NCBI GenBank assembly: GCA_024743195.1
Contig: JANSXE010000002.1
Coordinates: 62,001-126,000, forward strand
Direction: 5' to 3'
Length of the DNA stretch: 64,000 bases
From: Alphaproteobacteria bacterium
Lineage (GTDB): Bacteria > Pseudomonadota > Alphaproteobacteria > UBA8366 > Aestuariispiraceae
The notes under the pieces were generated by a model. That model made no database searches. It worked only from the letters and a program-made list of their open reading frames with translations, and was not told the origin of the DNA. This document shows, in pieces, positions 27,241-35,713 of this stretch (the stretch's first letter is position 1; each line of letters begins with the position of its first letter). The position numbers and the translations under genes are program-made.

Positions 27241-27728
27241 CCGACGTTCTGATCGCATTGGGCGGGAATCTGGGCGACCGGCGCCGGACGCTGGCCGCCG
27301 CGATCGACCGGCTGCGCCCGGCGGTCGCGGTGACCGCGCGCTCGCGCGTCTACGAGACGCCGCCGATGTACGTCGCCGACCAGCCGGCCTTCCTCAACAT
27401 GGCGGTGCGCGGGGTGACGACGCTGACGCCCTTCGAACTGCTCGACCGCCTGAAGGCCATCGAGACGGAGTTGGGGCGCGCGCCCAGCGTCCCCAACGGC
27501 CCGCGAGCGATCGATCTCGACATCCTCTATTACGCGGACCGCGTGCTGGAGAGCGACCGGCTGACCGTTCCGCACCCGCGCCTCGCGGAGCGCGCCTTCG
27601 TGCTGGTCCCGCTGGCGGAGATCGCGGCGGAGTTCGTCGACCCGCGCACCGGCCGCACGATCGCGGCGCTGCACGCCGAGGTTCCGGGGCGCGAGACGGT
27701 GCGCCCCGCCGAGCCGCCGCAGCTCTGA
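27237..27728 (+). CDS. folK: HPPK, 2-amino-4-hydroxy-6-hydroxymethyldihydropteridine pyrophosphokinase
   Basis: ATP-dependent pyrophosphokinase supplying FolP with its substrate, 163 residues. Signatures: IALGGNLGDRRRTL at the N-terminus, VYETPPMYVADQPAFLNMAV, and the catalytic GPRAIDLDILYYAD. The ATG at 27237 overlaps the folP stop. It is convergent with murU, 10 bp away. Confidence 0.96.
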   Translation: MTDVLIALGGNLGDRRRTLAAAIDRLRPAVAVTARSRVYETPPMYVADQPAFLNMAVRGVTTLTPFELLDRLKAIETELGRAPSVPNGPRAIDLDILYYADRVLESDRLTVPHPRLAERAFVLVPLAEIAAEFVDPRTGRTIAALHAEVPGRETVRPAEPPQL

Positions 27729-27738
27729 GGCCTCGCCG

Positions 27739-28464
27739 CTAAGAACCGCTGTCGATCCGCCGGATTTCCGCCTCGGCGGCGGCGAGCGCTTCGGGCGTTC
27801 CGACATGGAACCAGCGGCCGTCATGAACGAGGGCGGCAAGCCGGCCGGCCGCCTCCGCCGCGTCGTAGAGCCGGTTGAGCGAGAAGGGCCCCTCCGGCGT
27901 CCCGGCGAACAGCCGCGGATGCAGGACCTGGATCCCGGCGAAGAGATAGCGCGCCCTCTCCTCCGGCCCGCGCCGCCGCGCCAGGCCGTCCGCGGCGCGG
28001 TGATAGTCGCCCGGCCCGTCATAGCCGTCGGCCGCCGCGGTCGGCTGCAGCAGAAGCAGCGCGTCCATCCTGTCCGCGTCCCAGGCCGCGGCGAGCCGCG
28101 CCAGCGCCGGGCGCTCCCCGTCGAGCCAGACCGCGTCGCCGTTGATCACGAAGAAAGGCGCGTCCGGCGCCCCCTCGGTCAGCAGCGGCAGCGCCCGCTT
28201 GACCCCGCCGCCGGTCTCCAGGATCTCCGGCTCGAGGGAGACCGCGACCCCGGCCCGCCCGGCCAGATGCGCCTCGATGCGCCCGGCCAGATGATGCGCG
28301 TTGACGACGACGCGCGCGACGCCCTCAGCGGCCAACCGCTCCAGCGCCCAATCCAGCATCGGCTTGCCGCAGACGGGGATCAGCGGTTTCGGCGTGGTCT
28401 CGGTAAGCGGCCGCATGCGCTTGCCGAAGCCGGCGGCGAGGATCATGGCCCGGTCGATCATCAT
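27739..28464 (-). CDS. murU: N-acetylmuramate-1-phosphate uridylyltransferase MurU
   Basis: Nucleotidyltransferase of 241 residues with LAAGFGKRMRPLTETTPKPL at the N-terminus, the nucleotide and metal motif VINGDAVWLDG and late RWFHVGTPEAL. In cell-wall recycling MurU makes UDP-MurNAc from MurNAc-1-phosphate, bypassing the fosfomycin-sensitive de novo route. Its ATG overlaps the stop of the amgK-like kinase gene, and the tsaE-amgK-murU order is the usual one, which decides between MurU and other sugar nucleotidyltransferases. Confidence 0.9.
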   Translation of the reverse strand: MMIDRAMILAAGFGKRMRPLTETTPKPLIPVCGKPMLDWALERLAAEGVARVVVNAHHLAGRIEAHLAGRAGVAVSLEPEILETGGGVKRALPLLTEGAPDAPFFVINGDAVWLDGERPALARLAAAWDADRMDALLLLQPTAAADGYDGPGDYHRAADGLARRRGPEERARYLFAGIQVLHPRLFAGTPEGPFSLNRLYDAAEAAGRLAALVHDGRWFHVGTPEALAAAEAEIRRIDSGS

Positions 28465-29495
28465 GGGACCCCGGCGCCCGGCGCAGCCTTGGGCGCGCGC
28501 CGCAGGTCGGGCGGGAAGGCGGCGTCCAGCCAGCCGCGAAGCTCGGCCAACTGCGGATGCGCGAGGTCGAGCGCGAGCCAGCGCCAGAGCCGATCGATAT
28601 GGCGGAGATACTGGGACTTGCCGTCGCGCCGGTCGAGCCGCGTGAAAATCCCCAAGACCTTTAAAGCGCGCTGCGCGCCGAGCGCCGAATAGGCGGCGGC
28701 GAAGGCGGTCGGGTCGACGCCCGGGAAGGCGGCGAAGTAGCGCGCCATCAGGCGCTGGGCCATGGCCGGATCGACGTCGCGCCGGGCGTCCTCGAACAAT
28801 GACACGAGGTCGTAGGCCGCCGGCCCGATCACCGCGTCCTGGAAGTCGAGCAGACCGCAGGCCGCAACCCCCTCCCGGTCCGGCAGCCGCATGATGTTGT
28901 CGACGTGAAAGTCGCGCAGAACCAGCGTGCGGAAGGATCCCGACGCCGCCTCAAGCGCATTGGCGACGAGACCGAGATAGGCCGCCCGCTCCGCCGCCGG
29001 GCAGGGCGCGCCCTTGATCGCCGGCCAGCACCAATCGACGAACAGCGCCGCCTCGTCCAGAAACCGCGTCTGATCGTAGAGCGGGAGGCCGGCCGCCGCC
29101 GGGTCGTGCACGGCGAAGCGCCGGTGCAGATGGATCAGCGCGTCGAGGGCGAGCGCGTAGAGCGGCTCCTCCGCCTCGCCGGCCGCGAGCAGGCGCGTCA
29201 TGGTGGCGTCGCCGAAATCCTCCAGCAGCAGCAACCCGGCCGCGACGTCCTCCGCCAGCACCTCCGGCGCGCTCAAGCCCAGGCGGCGCAACAGCCGATC
29301 GACGGCGAGGAAGGGCCGCACGTCCTCATGGCCCGGCGGCGCGTCCATCAAGACGGCCTGCGCCGACCCCATCCGCACCCGCTCGTAGCGGCGGAAGGAG
29401 GCGTCGTCGGCAAGCGGCGCGCGCGTCGCGCCCGCCCAGCCGGCGCCGGCCAGGAAGGCCTCGATCGCGCGGTCGCGCTCCGTCCCTGCGCTCAC
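28461..29495 (-). CDS. amgK: Anomeric MurNAc/GlcNAc kinase AmgK
   Basis: Aminoglycoside-phosphotransferase-fold sugar kinase of 344 residues. The nucleotide-binding lobe includes SFRRYERV and LLLLEDFGDATM; the catalytic loop is LRDFHVDNIM, and the metal-binding Asp is in GLLDFQDAVIGP. AmgK phosphorylates N-acetylmuramate recovered from peptidoglycan at C1 and hands it to MurU. The GTG at 29495 overlaps the tsaE stop (GTGA); the frame reading further upstream is a shadow of tsaE. The three genes form a tightly overlapping operon. Confidence 0.9.
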   Translation of the reverse strand: MSAGTERDRAIEAFLAGAGWAGATRAPLADDASFRRYERVRMGSAQAVLMDAPPGHEDVRPFLAVDRLLRRLGLSAPEVLAEDVAAGLLLLEDFGDATMTRLLAAGEAEEPLYALALDALIHLHRRFAVHDPAAAGLPLYDQTRFLDEAALFVDWCWPAIKGAPCPAAERAAYLGLVANALEAASGSFRTLVLRDFHVDNIMRLPDREGVAACGLLDFQDAVIGPAAYDLVSLFEDARRDVDPAMAQRLMARYFAAFPGVDPTAFAAAYSALGAQRALKVLGIFTRLDRRDGKSQYLRHIDRLWRWLALDLAHPQLAELRGWLDAAFPPDLRRAPKAAPGAGVP

Positions 29496-30013
29496 GGCCC
29501 GTCCGCTCCAGGGGCCAGGGTCTCCAGCCGGTCCGCCCAGGCGCCGGCGGGATCGCCGATCAGAGCCGTGCGGCCGTCGCCCGGCCCCGCCTCGAGCCGC
29601 AGGTCGAGCCGCGCCGCCGGCAGATCGGGGCCGAGCCGGTCCGGCCATTCGACCAGCAGCGCCGCCTCGGCCAGCGCCTCCTCCACCCCCAGCTCCAACA
29701 CGTCCTCCGGCCGCTCCAGCCGATAGAGGTCGACGTGCCAGATCTCCAGGTCCGCGGCCTCGTAGGTCTGGACCAGGGTGAAGGTCGGGCTCGGAACTTC
29801 CAGTCGCGGATCGCCGAGGCGCGCGCGGATCGCCGCCCGGGCCAGTTCGCTCTTGCCCGCGCCCAGATCGCCGGACAGCGCGACGCAATCGCCCGGGCGC
29901 AGAAGCGCGCCCAGCCGCGCGCCCAAGGCGCGCGTCGCCGCCGGATCCGGCAGGGCCAATCGCCGGGCGCCGACGGGGCGCGCGTCCTGTGCGGAGGGGC
30001 CGGGTGCGGTCAT
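29492..30013 (-). CDS. tsaE: tRNA threonylcarbamoyladenosine biosynthesis ATPase TsaE
   Basis: Small P-loop ATPase (173 residues) needed with TsaB/TsaD for t6A37 formation in ANN-decoding tRNAs. Walker A is GDLGAGKSELARAAI; SPTFTLVQTYEA and HVDLYRLERPEDVLELG are the typical TsaE segments, ending with LLVEWPDRLG. ATG at 30013 is chosen since the domain begins shortly after. It heads the tsaE-amgK-murU operon and is divergent from the ferredoxin reductase gene. Confidence 0.94.
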   Translation of the reverse strand: MTAPGPSAQDARPVGARRLALPDPAATRALGARLGALLRPGDCVALSGDLGAGKSELARAAIRARLGDPRLEVPSPTFTLVQTYEAADLEIWHVDLYRLERPEDVLELGVEEALAEAALLVEWPDRLGPDLPAARLDLRLEAGPGDGRTALIGDPAGAWADRLETLAPGADGP

Positions 30014-30183
30014 CGGGGCGGGACTTGTCCTGTCGGCTCGGCGTCGCGATTGGAAGAAGGCAGGTCGCGCCCCGGCTTGACGGCGCGCCCCTGGAGCCGT
30101 TCTATCATCGCCGATCCGGCGGCCCAAGCGCGAAGCGGGCCGCCGGATCGGCCCGCCGACGCGCAAGGAGCCCCGAGCAGAAG

Positions 30184-31221
30184 ATGACCGTCCAGGCGAT
30201 GAGCGACCAGACCGTTCAAGAGACCGACGTGGTGATCGTCGGCGCCGGCCCGGTGGGGCTGTTCGCGGTCTTCGAACTGGGCATGCTGAAGATTCGCGCC
30301 CATGTGGTCGATTCGCTGGAGGAGATCGGCGGTCAGTGCACCGCGCTTTATCCCGAGAAGCCGATCTTCGACATCCCCGCCTGGCCGCGCATCGAAGGCG
30401 CCGCCCTGATCGAGAAGCTGGAGGAGCAGGCCGCGCCCTTCCACCCGACCTACCACCTGAACCAGCAGGTCGTCGCGGTCGAGCGCCGGGCGGACGGCGG
30501 CTTCCTGGTGGAGACCTCGGCCGGCGCGCGGATCGCCTGCACCGCGATCGTCATCGCCGCCGGCGGCGGGGCCTTCGGGCCGAACCGGCCGCCGTTGGAG
30601 GGGTTGTCGGCGTACGAGGGCTCGTCCGTGTTCTACATGGTGAAGCGGCGCGAGGACTTCCGGGGCAAGCGCATCGTCATCGCCGGCGGCGGCGACAGCG
30701 CGGTCGACTGGGCCTTGTCGCTGCCGGAGGTGGCGGAAAAAGTCTATGTCGTGCACCGGCGCGACAAGTTCCGCGCGGCGCCGGAGTCGGTCGAGCGCAT
30801 GCTGGCCTGGCGCGAGACGGGCAAGCTGGAGCTGATCGTCCCCTATCAACTCGCCGGCCTGGAGGGGGCGGACGGCAGGCTCGCCGCCGTGCTGGTCAAG
30901 GATCTGGACGGGACCGAAAAACGGCTCGAGGCCGACGTGCTGCTGCCCTTCTTCGGGCTGGCGGCGAAGCTGGGGCCGATCGCGGACTGGGGCTTCCCGG
31001 TGGAGAAGCACACCATCCCGGTCAACCCCGCCACCTGCGAAACGCCGGTCGCCGGGATCTTCGCCATCGGCGACGTGGCGACCTATCCGGGCAAGCTGAA
31101 GCTGATCCTGCAGGGCTTTTCGGATGCGGCGCAGGCCGCGCACGCCATCCACCCGCTCGTCCATCCGGGCGAGGCGCTGCATTTCGAATACTCGACGACC
31201 AAGGGCGTGCCAGGGCTCTAG
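30184..31221 (+). CDS. Ferredoxin-NADP reductase, thioredoxin-reductase-like type
   Basis: Flavoprotein of 345 residues. FAD motif VVIVGAGPVGLFAVFELGM, then IGGQCTALYPEKPIFDIPAW, a segment typical of the TrxR-like ferredoxin-NADP reductases; NADPH motif IVIAGGGDSAVDWALSL; C-terminal FAD loop GIFAIGDVATYPGKLKLIL. There is no CxxC redox pair, so it is not a thioredoxin reductase. AAGGAG lies upstream of the ATG at 30184; a second ATG at 30199 is possible. Its TAG stop shares a CTAG with the stop of the convergent LysR gene. Confidence 0.92.
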   Translation: MTVQAMSDQTVQETDVVIVGAGPVGLFAVFELGMLKIRAHVVDSLEEIGGQCTALYPEKPIFDIPAWPRIEGAALIEKLEEQAAPFHPTYHLNQQVVAVERRADGGFLVETSAGARIACTAIVIAAGGGAFGPNRPPLEGLSAYEGSSVFYMVKRREDFRGKRIVIAGGGDSAVDWALSLPEVAEKVYVVHRRDKFRAAPESVERMLAWRETGKLELIVPYQLAGLEGADGRLAAVLVKDLDGTEKRLEADVLLPFFGLAAKLGPIADWGFPVEKHTIPVNPATCETPVAGIFAIGDVATYPGKLKLILQGFSDAAQAAHAIHPLVHPGEALHFEYSTTKGVPGL

Positions 31222-32102
31222 CGCCGGGCGCCTTCGGCGAAGGCGTCCAGCAACCAGCGTCGGAAGCGCTGCACCGCCTTGCGCTTGCGCGCGGGGCCGT
31301 GGATCAGCAGCACGTAGCCGCCGATCGGCGCCTCCGCGCGCCCGATGCGCGCGAGGCGGCCGTCGGCGAGTTCCGCGGACACCAGCTCGGGCGTCGCCAG
31401 GATCACCCCCTCGCCGGCGAGCGCCGCCTCGATCGAGAGCAGACCGCTCAACCGCACCGGCGGCTCCGGCGCGGCCTCCGGACAGCCGACCGCCGCGAAC
31501 CAGCGCCGCCACGCCTGGCCGTCGTCGTCGCGCAACAGGGGCGCCTGCAGCAGATCGTCGGGCCGCCCCGGCTCGCAGCGCGCCGCCACATCCGGCCGTG
31601 CGACGGGGAAGGCCGGCGACCGGCAGATCAGGTCGCCGTCGCGGGCTTCGTCCGGCCGCCAGAGGTGGCGAATGGCGACGTCGCACTCCCCGCCCGCCAC
31701 ATCGACCAGACGGCCGCTCGCCTCGACCTCCACGCGGACGCCGGGATGCGCCGCGTAGAAGTCGCGCAGATGCGGGATCAACCACTTCATCGCAAACAAG
31801 GACTCGGCGCTGACCGCAAGCGCCGCGCCGTCCGGCGGCGCGACGGCGTCGATCGCGTCGTGAATCGCCGCGAAGGCGGGCGTGACCGCGCGCAACAGGC
31901 GGGCGCCCTTACGGGTCAGGACGACATGGCGCCCGCGCCGCTCGAACAGCGCCGCCTCAAGCCGCTTCTCCAGCCCCGTCACATGGCGGCTGACCGCGGC
32001 GTGGCTGACGCCCAACTCCTCCGCCGCCTTGGTGAAGCTCTCATGCCGGCCGGCCGCCTCGAAGGCGCGCAGGGCGTTAAGGGGGATCGGTTTGCGCCGC
32101 AT
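31218..32102 (-). CDS. GcvA-like LysR-family transcriptional regulator
   Basis: A 294-residue LysR regulator opening with MRRKPIPLNALRAFEAAGRH, characteristic of the GcvA/AmpR-like branch (PLNALRAFEAAxRHxSFxxAA), with HTH AAEELGVSHAAVSRHVTGLE. The effector domain continues to the C-terminus. The ATG at 32102 gives the usual N-terminus; the longer frame extends into the promoter. It is divergent from the DUF1127 gene with a 113-bp spacer. Its target is not evident from its neighbours. Confidence 0.88.
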   Translation of the reverse strand: MRRKPIPLNALRAFEAAGRHESFTKAAEELGVSHAAVSRHVTGLEKRLEAALFERRGRHVVLTRKGARLLRAVTPAFAAIHDAIDAVAPPDGAALAVSAESLFAMKWLIPHLRDFYAAHPGVRVEVEASGRLVDVAGGECDVAIRHLWRPDEARDGDLICRSPAFPVARPDVAARCEPGRPDDLLQAPLLRDDDGQAWRRWFAAVGCPEAAPEPPVRLSGLLSIEAALAGEGVILATPELVSAELADGRLARIGRAEAPIGGYVLLIHGPARKRKAVQRFRRWLLDAFAEGARR

Positions 32103-32215
32103 ACCTGTGACTATTCCTGACAACAGCGCGACGGGAAAGGCGTTTGTCGCAAAGCCCTCCTCCGGCGAGCCTGAGGGAGCGGCGCACGCAGGAGGCGCCG
32201 GGAAAGGCGAGGGCG

Positions 32216-32494
32216 ATGACGATGCAGGAAACCGACCGATCGGCCGAGACGGGGCGCGTTCTCGCCGCCTTGGGCGAGCGCCTCCGGCGCGCGGTCGGCG
32301 CCGCGGTCGGCGGCTTGAAACGACTTGATCGGGCACTGCGCGGCGCCGACCGGCTGGCGCGCCTCCACGAACGGATGCTGCGCGATATCGGGTTGGAGCG
32401 GGTCGATCTTGATCCCGCGGCGCCGACGCGCGATCAAACCCCTCAGGCGCCCGGCGCGCCCGCGAGGCGCTCTCTGATTCGCCCGCGGCGCTGA
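32216..32494 (+). CDS. DUF1127 domain small protein
   Basis: A 92-residue basic protein (start at 32216, preceded by AAAGGCGAG). The middle carries the DUF1127/YjiS-like signature RLARLHERMLRDIGLERVDL; the N-terminal part is a helical Arg/Ala stretch and the C-terminus is a Pro/Arg-rich tail. DUF1127 proteins in alphaproteobacteria are small arginine-rich, stress-related proteins, some shown to affect RNA turnover. It converges on chrR, 13 bp away, which places it beside an oxidative-stress sigma system. Confidence 0.78.
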   Translation: MTMQETDRSAETGRVLAALGERLRRAVGAAVGGLKRLDRALRGADRLARLHERMLRDIGLERVDLDPAAPTRDQTPQAPGAPARRSLIRPRR

Positions 32495-32507
32495 GCCGCG
32501 CGCGGGA

Positions 32508-33224
32508 TCAGAGCTTGGCGAAGCGGTTCAGCGCGCGGCCGACCAGACTGGTGAGCTTGAGCGGCGCGTCGGTGACGGCGAGGCAGATGCAGTCCTCGCC
32601 CCCATCCGCGACCGGGCGGTGGTCGACGCTGTCGTCGCTCGCTTCCACGTCGCCGCGCACGAAATGGCCGTGCGCGTCCGAGAAGCCGCCCTGTAGAACC
32701 AGGACGTACTCGTTTCCTTCATGCGTGTGCTGGGGCACGGCGCGTCCCTCCGGCACCCGCAACAGCATCGCGCGCGAGCCGCCTTCGACCGACAGATCGA
32801 CATGATCGACGCCCAAGCCCAGCGGCTGCCATGGAATATCCTGCGCCGCGGCGCCGACATAGCGCTGCAACACCCGCGGCAGGGTTGCGTCATCCGTCGC
32901 TTGCTCCTTACGGGCGGGCTCGGCCGCAGCCGGCTCCGATCCCGGTTCGTCGAGCCGGGCCAGCAGCTTGGCGAAAGCGTCATCCGACAGGTCCGCCGGC
33001 GGCAGGTTCTCGACGAGCTCACCCCCGAGCGCGTCGAGCTCCGCCGCACGATCCCGGCAGATCGGACACAGCGTCAGATGCGTCGCCACCAGCAGCGAAA
33101 CCCCTTCGTCCGCCGCGCCGGAGGCGTAATCCAGCAACACCTCGTCCGGCAGGTGATGATTCGGCGGCGGGGCCCCGCATGCGCCGCCGTCGACCGTCGT
33201 TTTGTTCTTCTCTATCGCACTCAT
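32508..33224 (-). CDS. chrR: ChrR-type anti-sigma factor (zinc-binding, cupin)
   Basis: Anti-sigma factor of 238 residues that holds RpoE inactive. The N-terminal zinc-binding domain has H24, H49, C53 and C56 (HLTLCPICRD), with the same 25-residue His spacing as in Rhodobacter ChrR. The C-terminal cupin domain includes VPQHTHEGNEYVLVLQGGFSD. In the family, singlet oxygen or peroxides trigger release of the sigma factor, and the cupin domain is needed for that response. It starts 12 bp after rpoE. Confidence 0.93.
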   Translation of the reverse strand: MSAIEKNKTTVDGGACGAPPPNHHLPDEVLLDYASGAADEGVSLLVATHLTLCPICRDRAAELDALGGELVENLPPADLSDDAFAKLLARLDEPGSEPAAAEPARKEQATDDATLPRVLQRYVGAAAQDIPWQPLGLGVDHVDLSVEGGSRAMLLRVPEGRAVPQHTHEGNEYVLVLQGGFSDAHGHFVRGDVEASDDSVDHRPVADGGEDCICLAVTDAPLKLTSLVGRALNRFAKL

Positions 33225-33236
33225 GGCTCTAAGCCC

Positions 33237-33821
33237 TCATCTCAGCTCGTCATCCACGAGCCCGCGCATCTTCCCGATGGCGAGCCGCAGACGGGACTTC
33301 ACCGTTCCCAGCGGCAATCCCGTTTGATCGGCGATCTCGCTGTGCGCCTTGTCCTCGTAAAAGGCGAGGCGCAGCATCTCCGCCTGCTCTTCCGGCAGCG
33401 CCGCGATCGCTTCGCGGATCGCTTCGGCGGTCTGCCGCACACCCACCTGATCGTCCTGCATCGGCTCCGGCTGGGGCGTCAGCGCCGGATCCTCGGGATC
33501 GAGCTCCGGCCGGTTGTTGCGCCGGTAGCCGTCGATCCGCTTGTTCCGCGCGATCGTGAACATCCAGGTCGCAACGGAGGCCTGCTTCGGATCGAAGCTC
33601 TCCGCGCGCCGCCAGACGATCATCATCGCCTCCTGCACCAGCTCCTCCGCCGACTGCTCGTCGGAGCCGCTGCGCATAAGATACGCCTTCAGGCGCGGGG
33701 CGAAGTGCGCGAACAGCCGTGCAAAAGCGCCGCGGGAACGTTCTTCCGCCACCGCCCGCATCCACACCGCATGCTCCGCCGGACCGGGCTCCGGCCGGGC
33801 GGCCGCCTCACTCTCACTCAT
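33237..33821 (-). CDS. rpoE: RpoE-type ECF sigma factor (ECF11-like)
   Basis: ECF sigma factor of 194 residues. Region 2 includes ELVQEAMMIVWRRAESFDP and ATWMFTIARNKRIDGYRRN; region 4 includes AEMLRLAFYEDKAHSEIADQ and LPLGTVKSRLRLAIGKM. The pairing with ChrR marks it as the singlet-oxygen/photo-oxidative stress type. ATG at 33821 gives MSESEAAARPEP; the longer open frame upstream has no coding character. Autoregulation is usual for such pairs, but no clear RpoE promoter was found. Confidence 0.93.
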   Translation of the reverse strand: MSESEAAARPEPGPAEHAVWMRAVAEERSRGAFARLFAHFAPRLKAYLMRSGSDEQSAEELVQEAMMIVWRRAESFDPKQASVATWMFTIARNKRIDGYRRNNRPELDPEDPALTPQPEPMQDDQVGVRQTAEAIREAIAALPEEQAEMLRLAFYEDKAHSEIADQTGLPLGTVKSRLRLAIGKMRGLVDDELR

Positions 33822-34327
33822 GCCCGCGCGTTGCGTCCCCTGCGCTCCGCCGCACGGCGCCGCGATGGCGTCGTGCGGCCGGTTAGCCGTCTGAACGGGC
33901 GCTTCGCGTCCTTCGCTTGAGCACGAACCGACCGTTTCCTCGCGCCCCCGATCTTGCGCACAGAGCCGGCAAGCGCAAGGGTCGTCATGGTCGAGAATGT
34001 CCAGCCGGCCGCGCCGCCCGGCGCGCCGCACCTCGCCCAGCGCGCCTCGAACGACAGCGTCGGACGATGGCGGTCGAGCTCCGAACGGCGCGCTCCAAGA
34101 GGGTTGGCATTCCATGGTGATCGGTACGCAGCGCCGCGCCGGGCGGATCACTGAGCCGCGTCGGAATCGCGCCGCTCCGGAGGCACAACGTCCAGGGCGG
34201 CCATTTTTTCGTCATTCTGAGTGCGTAAGCAGCCGCTCGGGCCTGGAAAACAGGTCCCGAATCGGCGGAGAGTCCGGGTCCTCCGGTGGACGACCGGGAA
34301 CTATCGCGAACATAGCGGAGGCGAAGC
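33822..34327. other. 506-bp gene-free region upstream of rpoE and the IalB-like gene
   Basis: Divergent promoter region. Only short open frames with Arg/Ser-rich shadow-like translations are present, none with a recognisable domain. The single AT-rich spot is the T6 run near 34205. A minus-strand TGATCC (34150-34145) resembles an RpoE -35 element but its downstream hexamer is poor. No tRNA, terminator or repeat was seen. Confidence 0.5.
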
Positions 34328-34897
34328 ATGCGATCCTTCGGCGGAAACGGACAGCGGCGCGCCGGGCGCGGTCGGCGCGGTTGGAGGCCGGGCGCGGCTC
34401 TGCTGGCCGCAGCGGCCGCGGCGGTCTTCATGCACGGGCTCTCCGGCGCCGCCGCGGCCGACGAGGTGCTGGGCCAATTCCGGGATTGGACGGCGCACAC
34501 CTACATGCAGGACGGCGCGAAGATGTGCTCGATGTACTCCCGTCCGCTCAAGGACGAAGGGAACTACACCCGGCGCGGCGACATCTGGGGCTTCGTGATC
34601 CATCGGCCGGCGGACAACCGCATCGGCGAAGTCAGCTTCGCCATGGGCTATCCGATCAAGCCGGACAGCCCGGTGATCGTCGAGATCGGCAATCAGCGCT
34701 TCGAGCTCTTCACCGACGGCGAGGGCGCCTTCGCCCGGCCCGAAGACGACCCCAAGCTCGTGCGCGCCATGCGCGCCGGGCTGGAGATGGTCGTGCGCGG
34801 CGTTTCGACGCGCGGCACGGCCACCAAGGACACCTATTCGCTGCGCGGCTTCACGAACGCGAGCAACGCGATCAACCGCGCCTGCGACGTCAACTGA
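34328..34897 (+). CDS. IalB-like periplasmic protein (invasion-associated locus B family)
   Basis: A 189-residue exported protein. A long Arg-rich n-region precedes a hydrophobic stretch (PGAALLAAAAAAVFMHGLSG) and a likely cleavage near AAAADE. The mature part has the IalB-family layout: FRDWTAHTYMQDGAKMCSMY, FVIHRPADNRIGEVSFAMGY, IVEIGNQRFELF, and late DTYSLRGFTNASNAINRACD, with two cysteines that could form a disulfide. Family members are common in alphaproteobacteria outside pathogens, with no defined activity. GGAGG precedes the ATG. It is divergent from rpoE-chrR and could belong to that regulon; this is inference. Confidence 0.85.
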   Translation: MRSFGGNGQRRAGRGRRGWRPGAALLAAAAAAVFMHGLSGAAAADEVLGQFRDWTAHTYMQDGAKMCSMYSRPLKDEGNYTRRGDIWGFVIHRPADNRIGEVSFAMGYPIKPDSPVIVEIGNQRFELFTDGEGAFARPEDDPKLVRAMRAGLEMVVRGVSTRGTATKDTYSLRGFTNASNAINRACDVN

Positions 34898-35060
34898 CGC
34901 CTGCTCGGGCCCTGGCTCTCGCCGGGCCGGCGGCCGGCGCCCGACGGTACCGCGACAGCGGGGCGGCGGCGTGTTAGCGTGATGCCATTCGACGCGTCGG
35001 CGCCCCCGCCGCCCCCCGCCGCCGCGGGGCCGCCGTCCGTCGCCGCCGGAAGGAGGCCGT

Positions 35061-35525
35061 GTGCCGGATCGAGAGCCCCGCCGCCGCTCCCACAGCCAGA
35101 TCCCGCGCTCGGGCGCAGCCGGCCCCCGCGCGCGCGGTCCGGGTGCACGCGATCCGGGCGCGCCCGACGCGACCCGTCGGATGGACGACGCGATGCGGGC
35201 GCGCATCCAGGCCGAACTGACGGCGCAGCGAGAGGCGATGCAACGCACCCAGGCCGCGCTCAACCGGACGGCCGATCAGCTCGCGACGGTCGGCCGCCAG
35301 CTTGATGAATCCGATCTGCAGCTTCAGAGCGCCGCGAAACGCTTGACGCTGGCCGCGGATCTGGTGACGCAGGTCGAAGCGGAAGGCCCGGACGCGGCGC
35401 TGCAGACTGCGATCGATCGCCTCCGGCAGGAGTTGATGGACCGCTCCGCCGGCCGGTACAGCGCGCAGTACGCGGACTTGCTGGAACGCGCCCTGGAGGT
35501 TCAGGCCGCCAACCGGCGCCCCTAG
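35061..35525 (+). CDS. Hypothetical coiled-coil protein
   Basis: A 154-residue protein with a GTG start preceded by AGGAGG four nt upstream. The first 40 residues are Arg/Pro-rich and disordered; from about 42 to 150 it is helical with heptad-like spacing (RARIQAELTAQREAMQRTQA, ATVGRQLDESDLQLQSAAKR). No signal peptide, membrane segment or known domain. It lies between the IalB-like gene and chvI. It could be a real small structural protein or a chance frame in GC-rich DNA; the helical pattern and ribosome site favour real. Confidence 0.5.
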   Translation: MPDREPRRRSHSQIPRSGAAGPRARGPGARDPGAPDATRRMDDAMRARIQAELTAQREAMQRTQAALNRTADQLATVGRQLDESDLQLQSAAKRLTLAADLVTQVEAEGPDAALQTAIDRLRQELMDRSAGRYSAQYADLLERALEVQAANRRP

Positions 35526-35713
35526 CGCACGCGCCCCCCCTCTCGCGCGCCGCGCGGCGCCTCCCCATATACTCTGCGGAAGGCCGCGGAGCGCCCATTT
35601 GCGGCCTGCTGAAGGCCGGCGCGCCGCCACAGGCTCGCCCCATTGCGGCCATGCTTGACGCGTCTCATGGCGCTGCGCGGGCCTGCGCATCTTGAATTAT
35701 GAGGGGTAGTCCC

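Noticed and set aside
34121-34150. Possible RpoE promoter on the minus strand (TGATCC, then TACCGA 18 nt on)
   Set aside because: The -35 matches but the -10 is poor, and it would leave a ~300-nt leader before rpoE.
33917-34977. Open frames on the plus strand in the rpoE upstream region, running into the IalB-like gene
   Set aside because: Translations are Arg/Ser/Pro-rich, without ribosome sites or motifs, and the longest is out of frame with the clear IalB-like gene.
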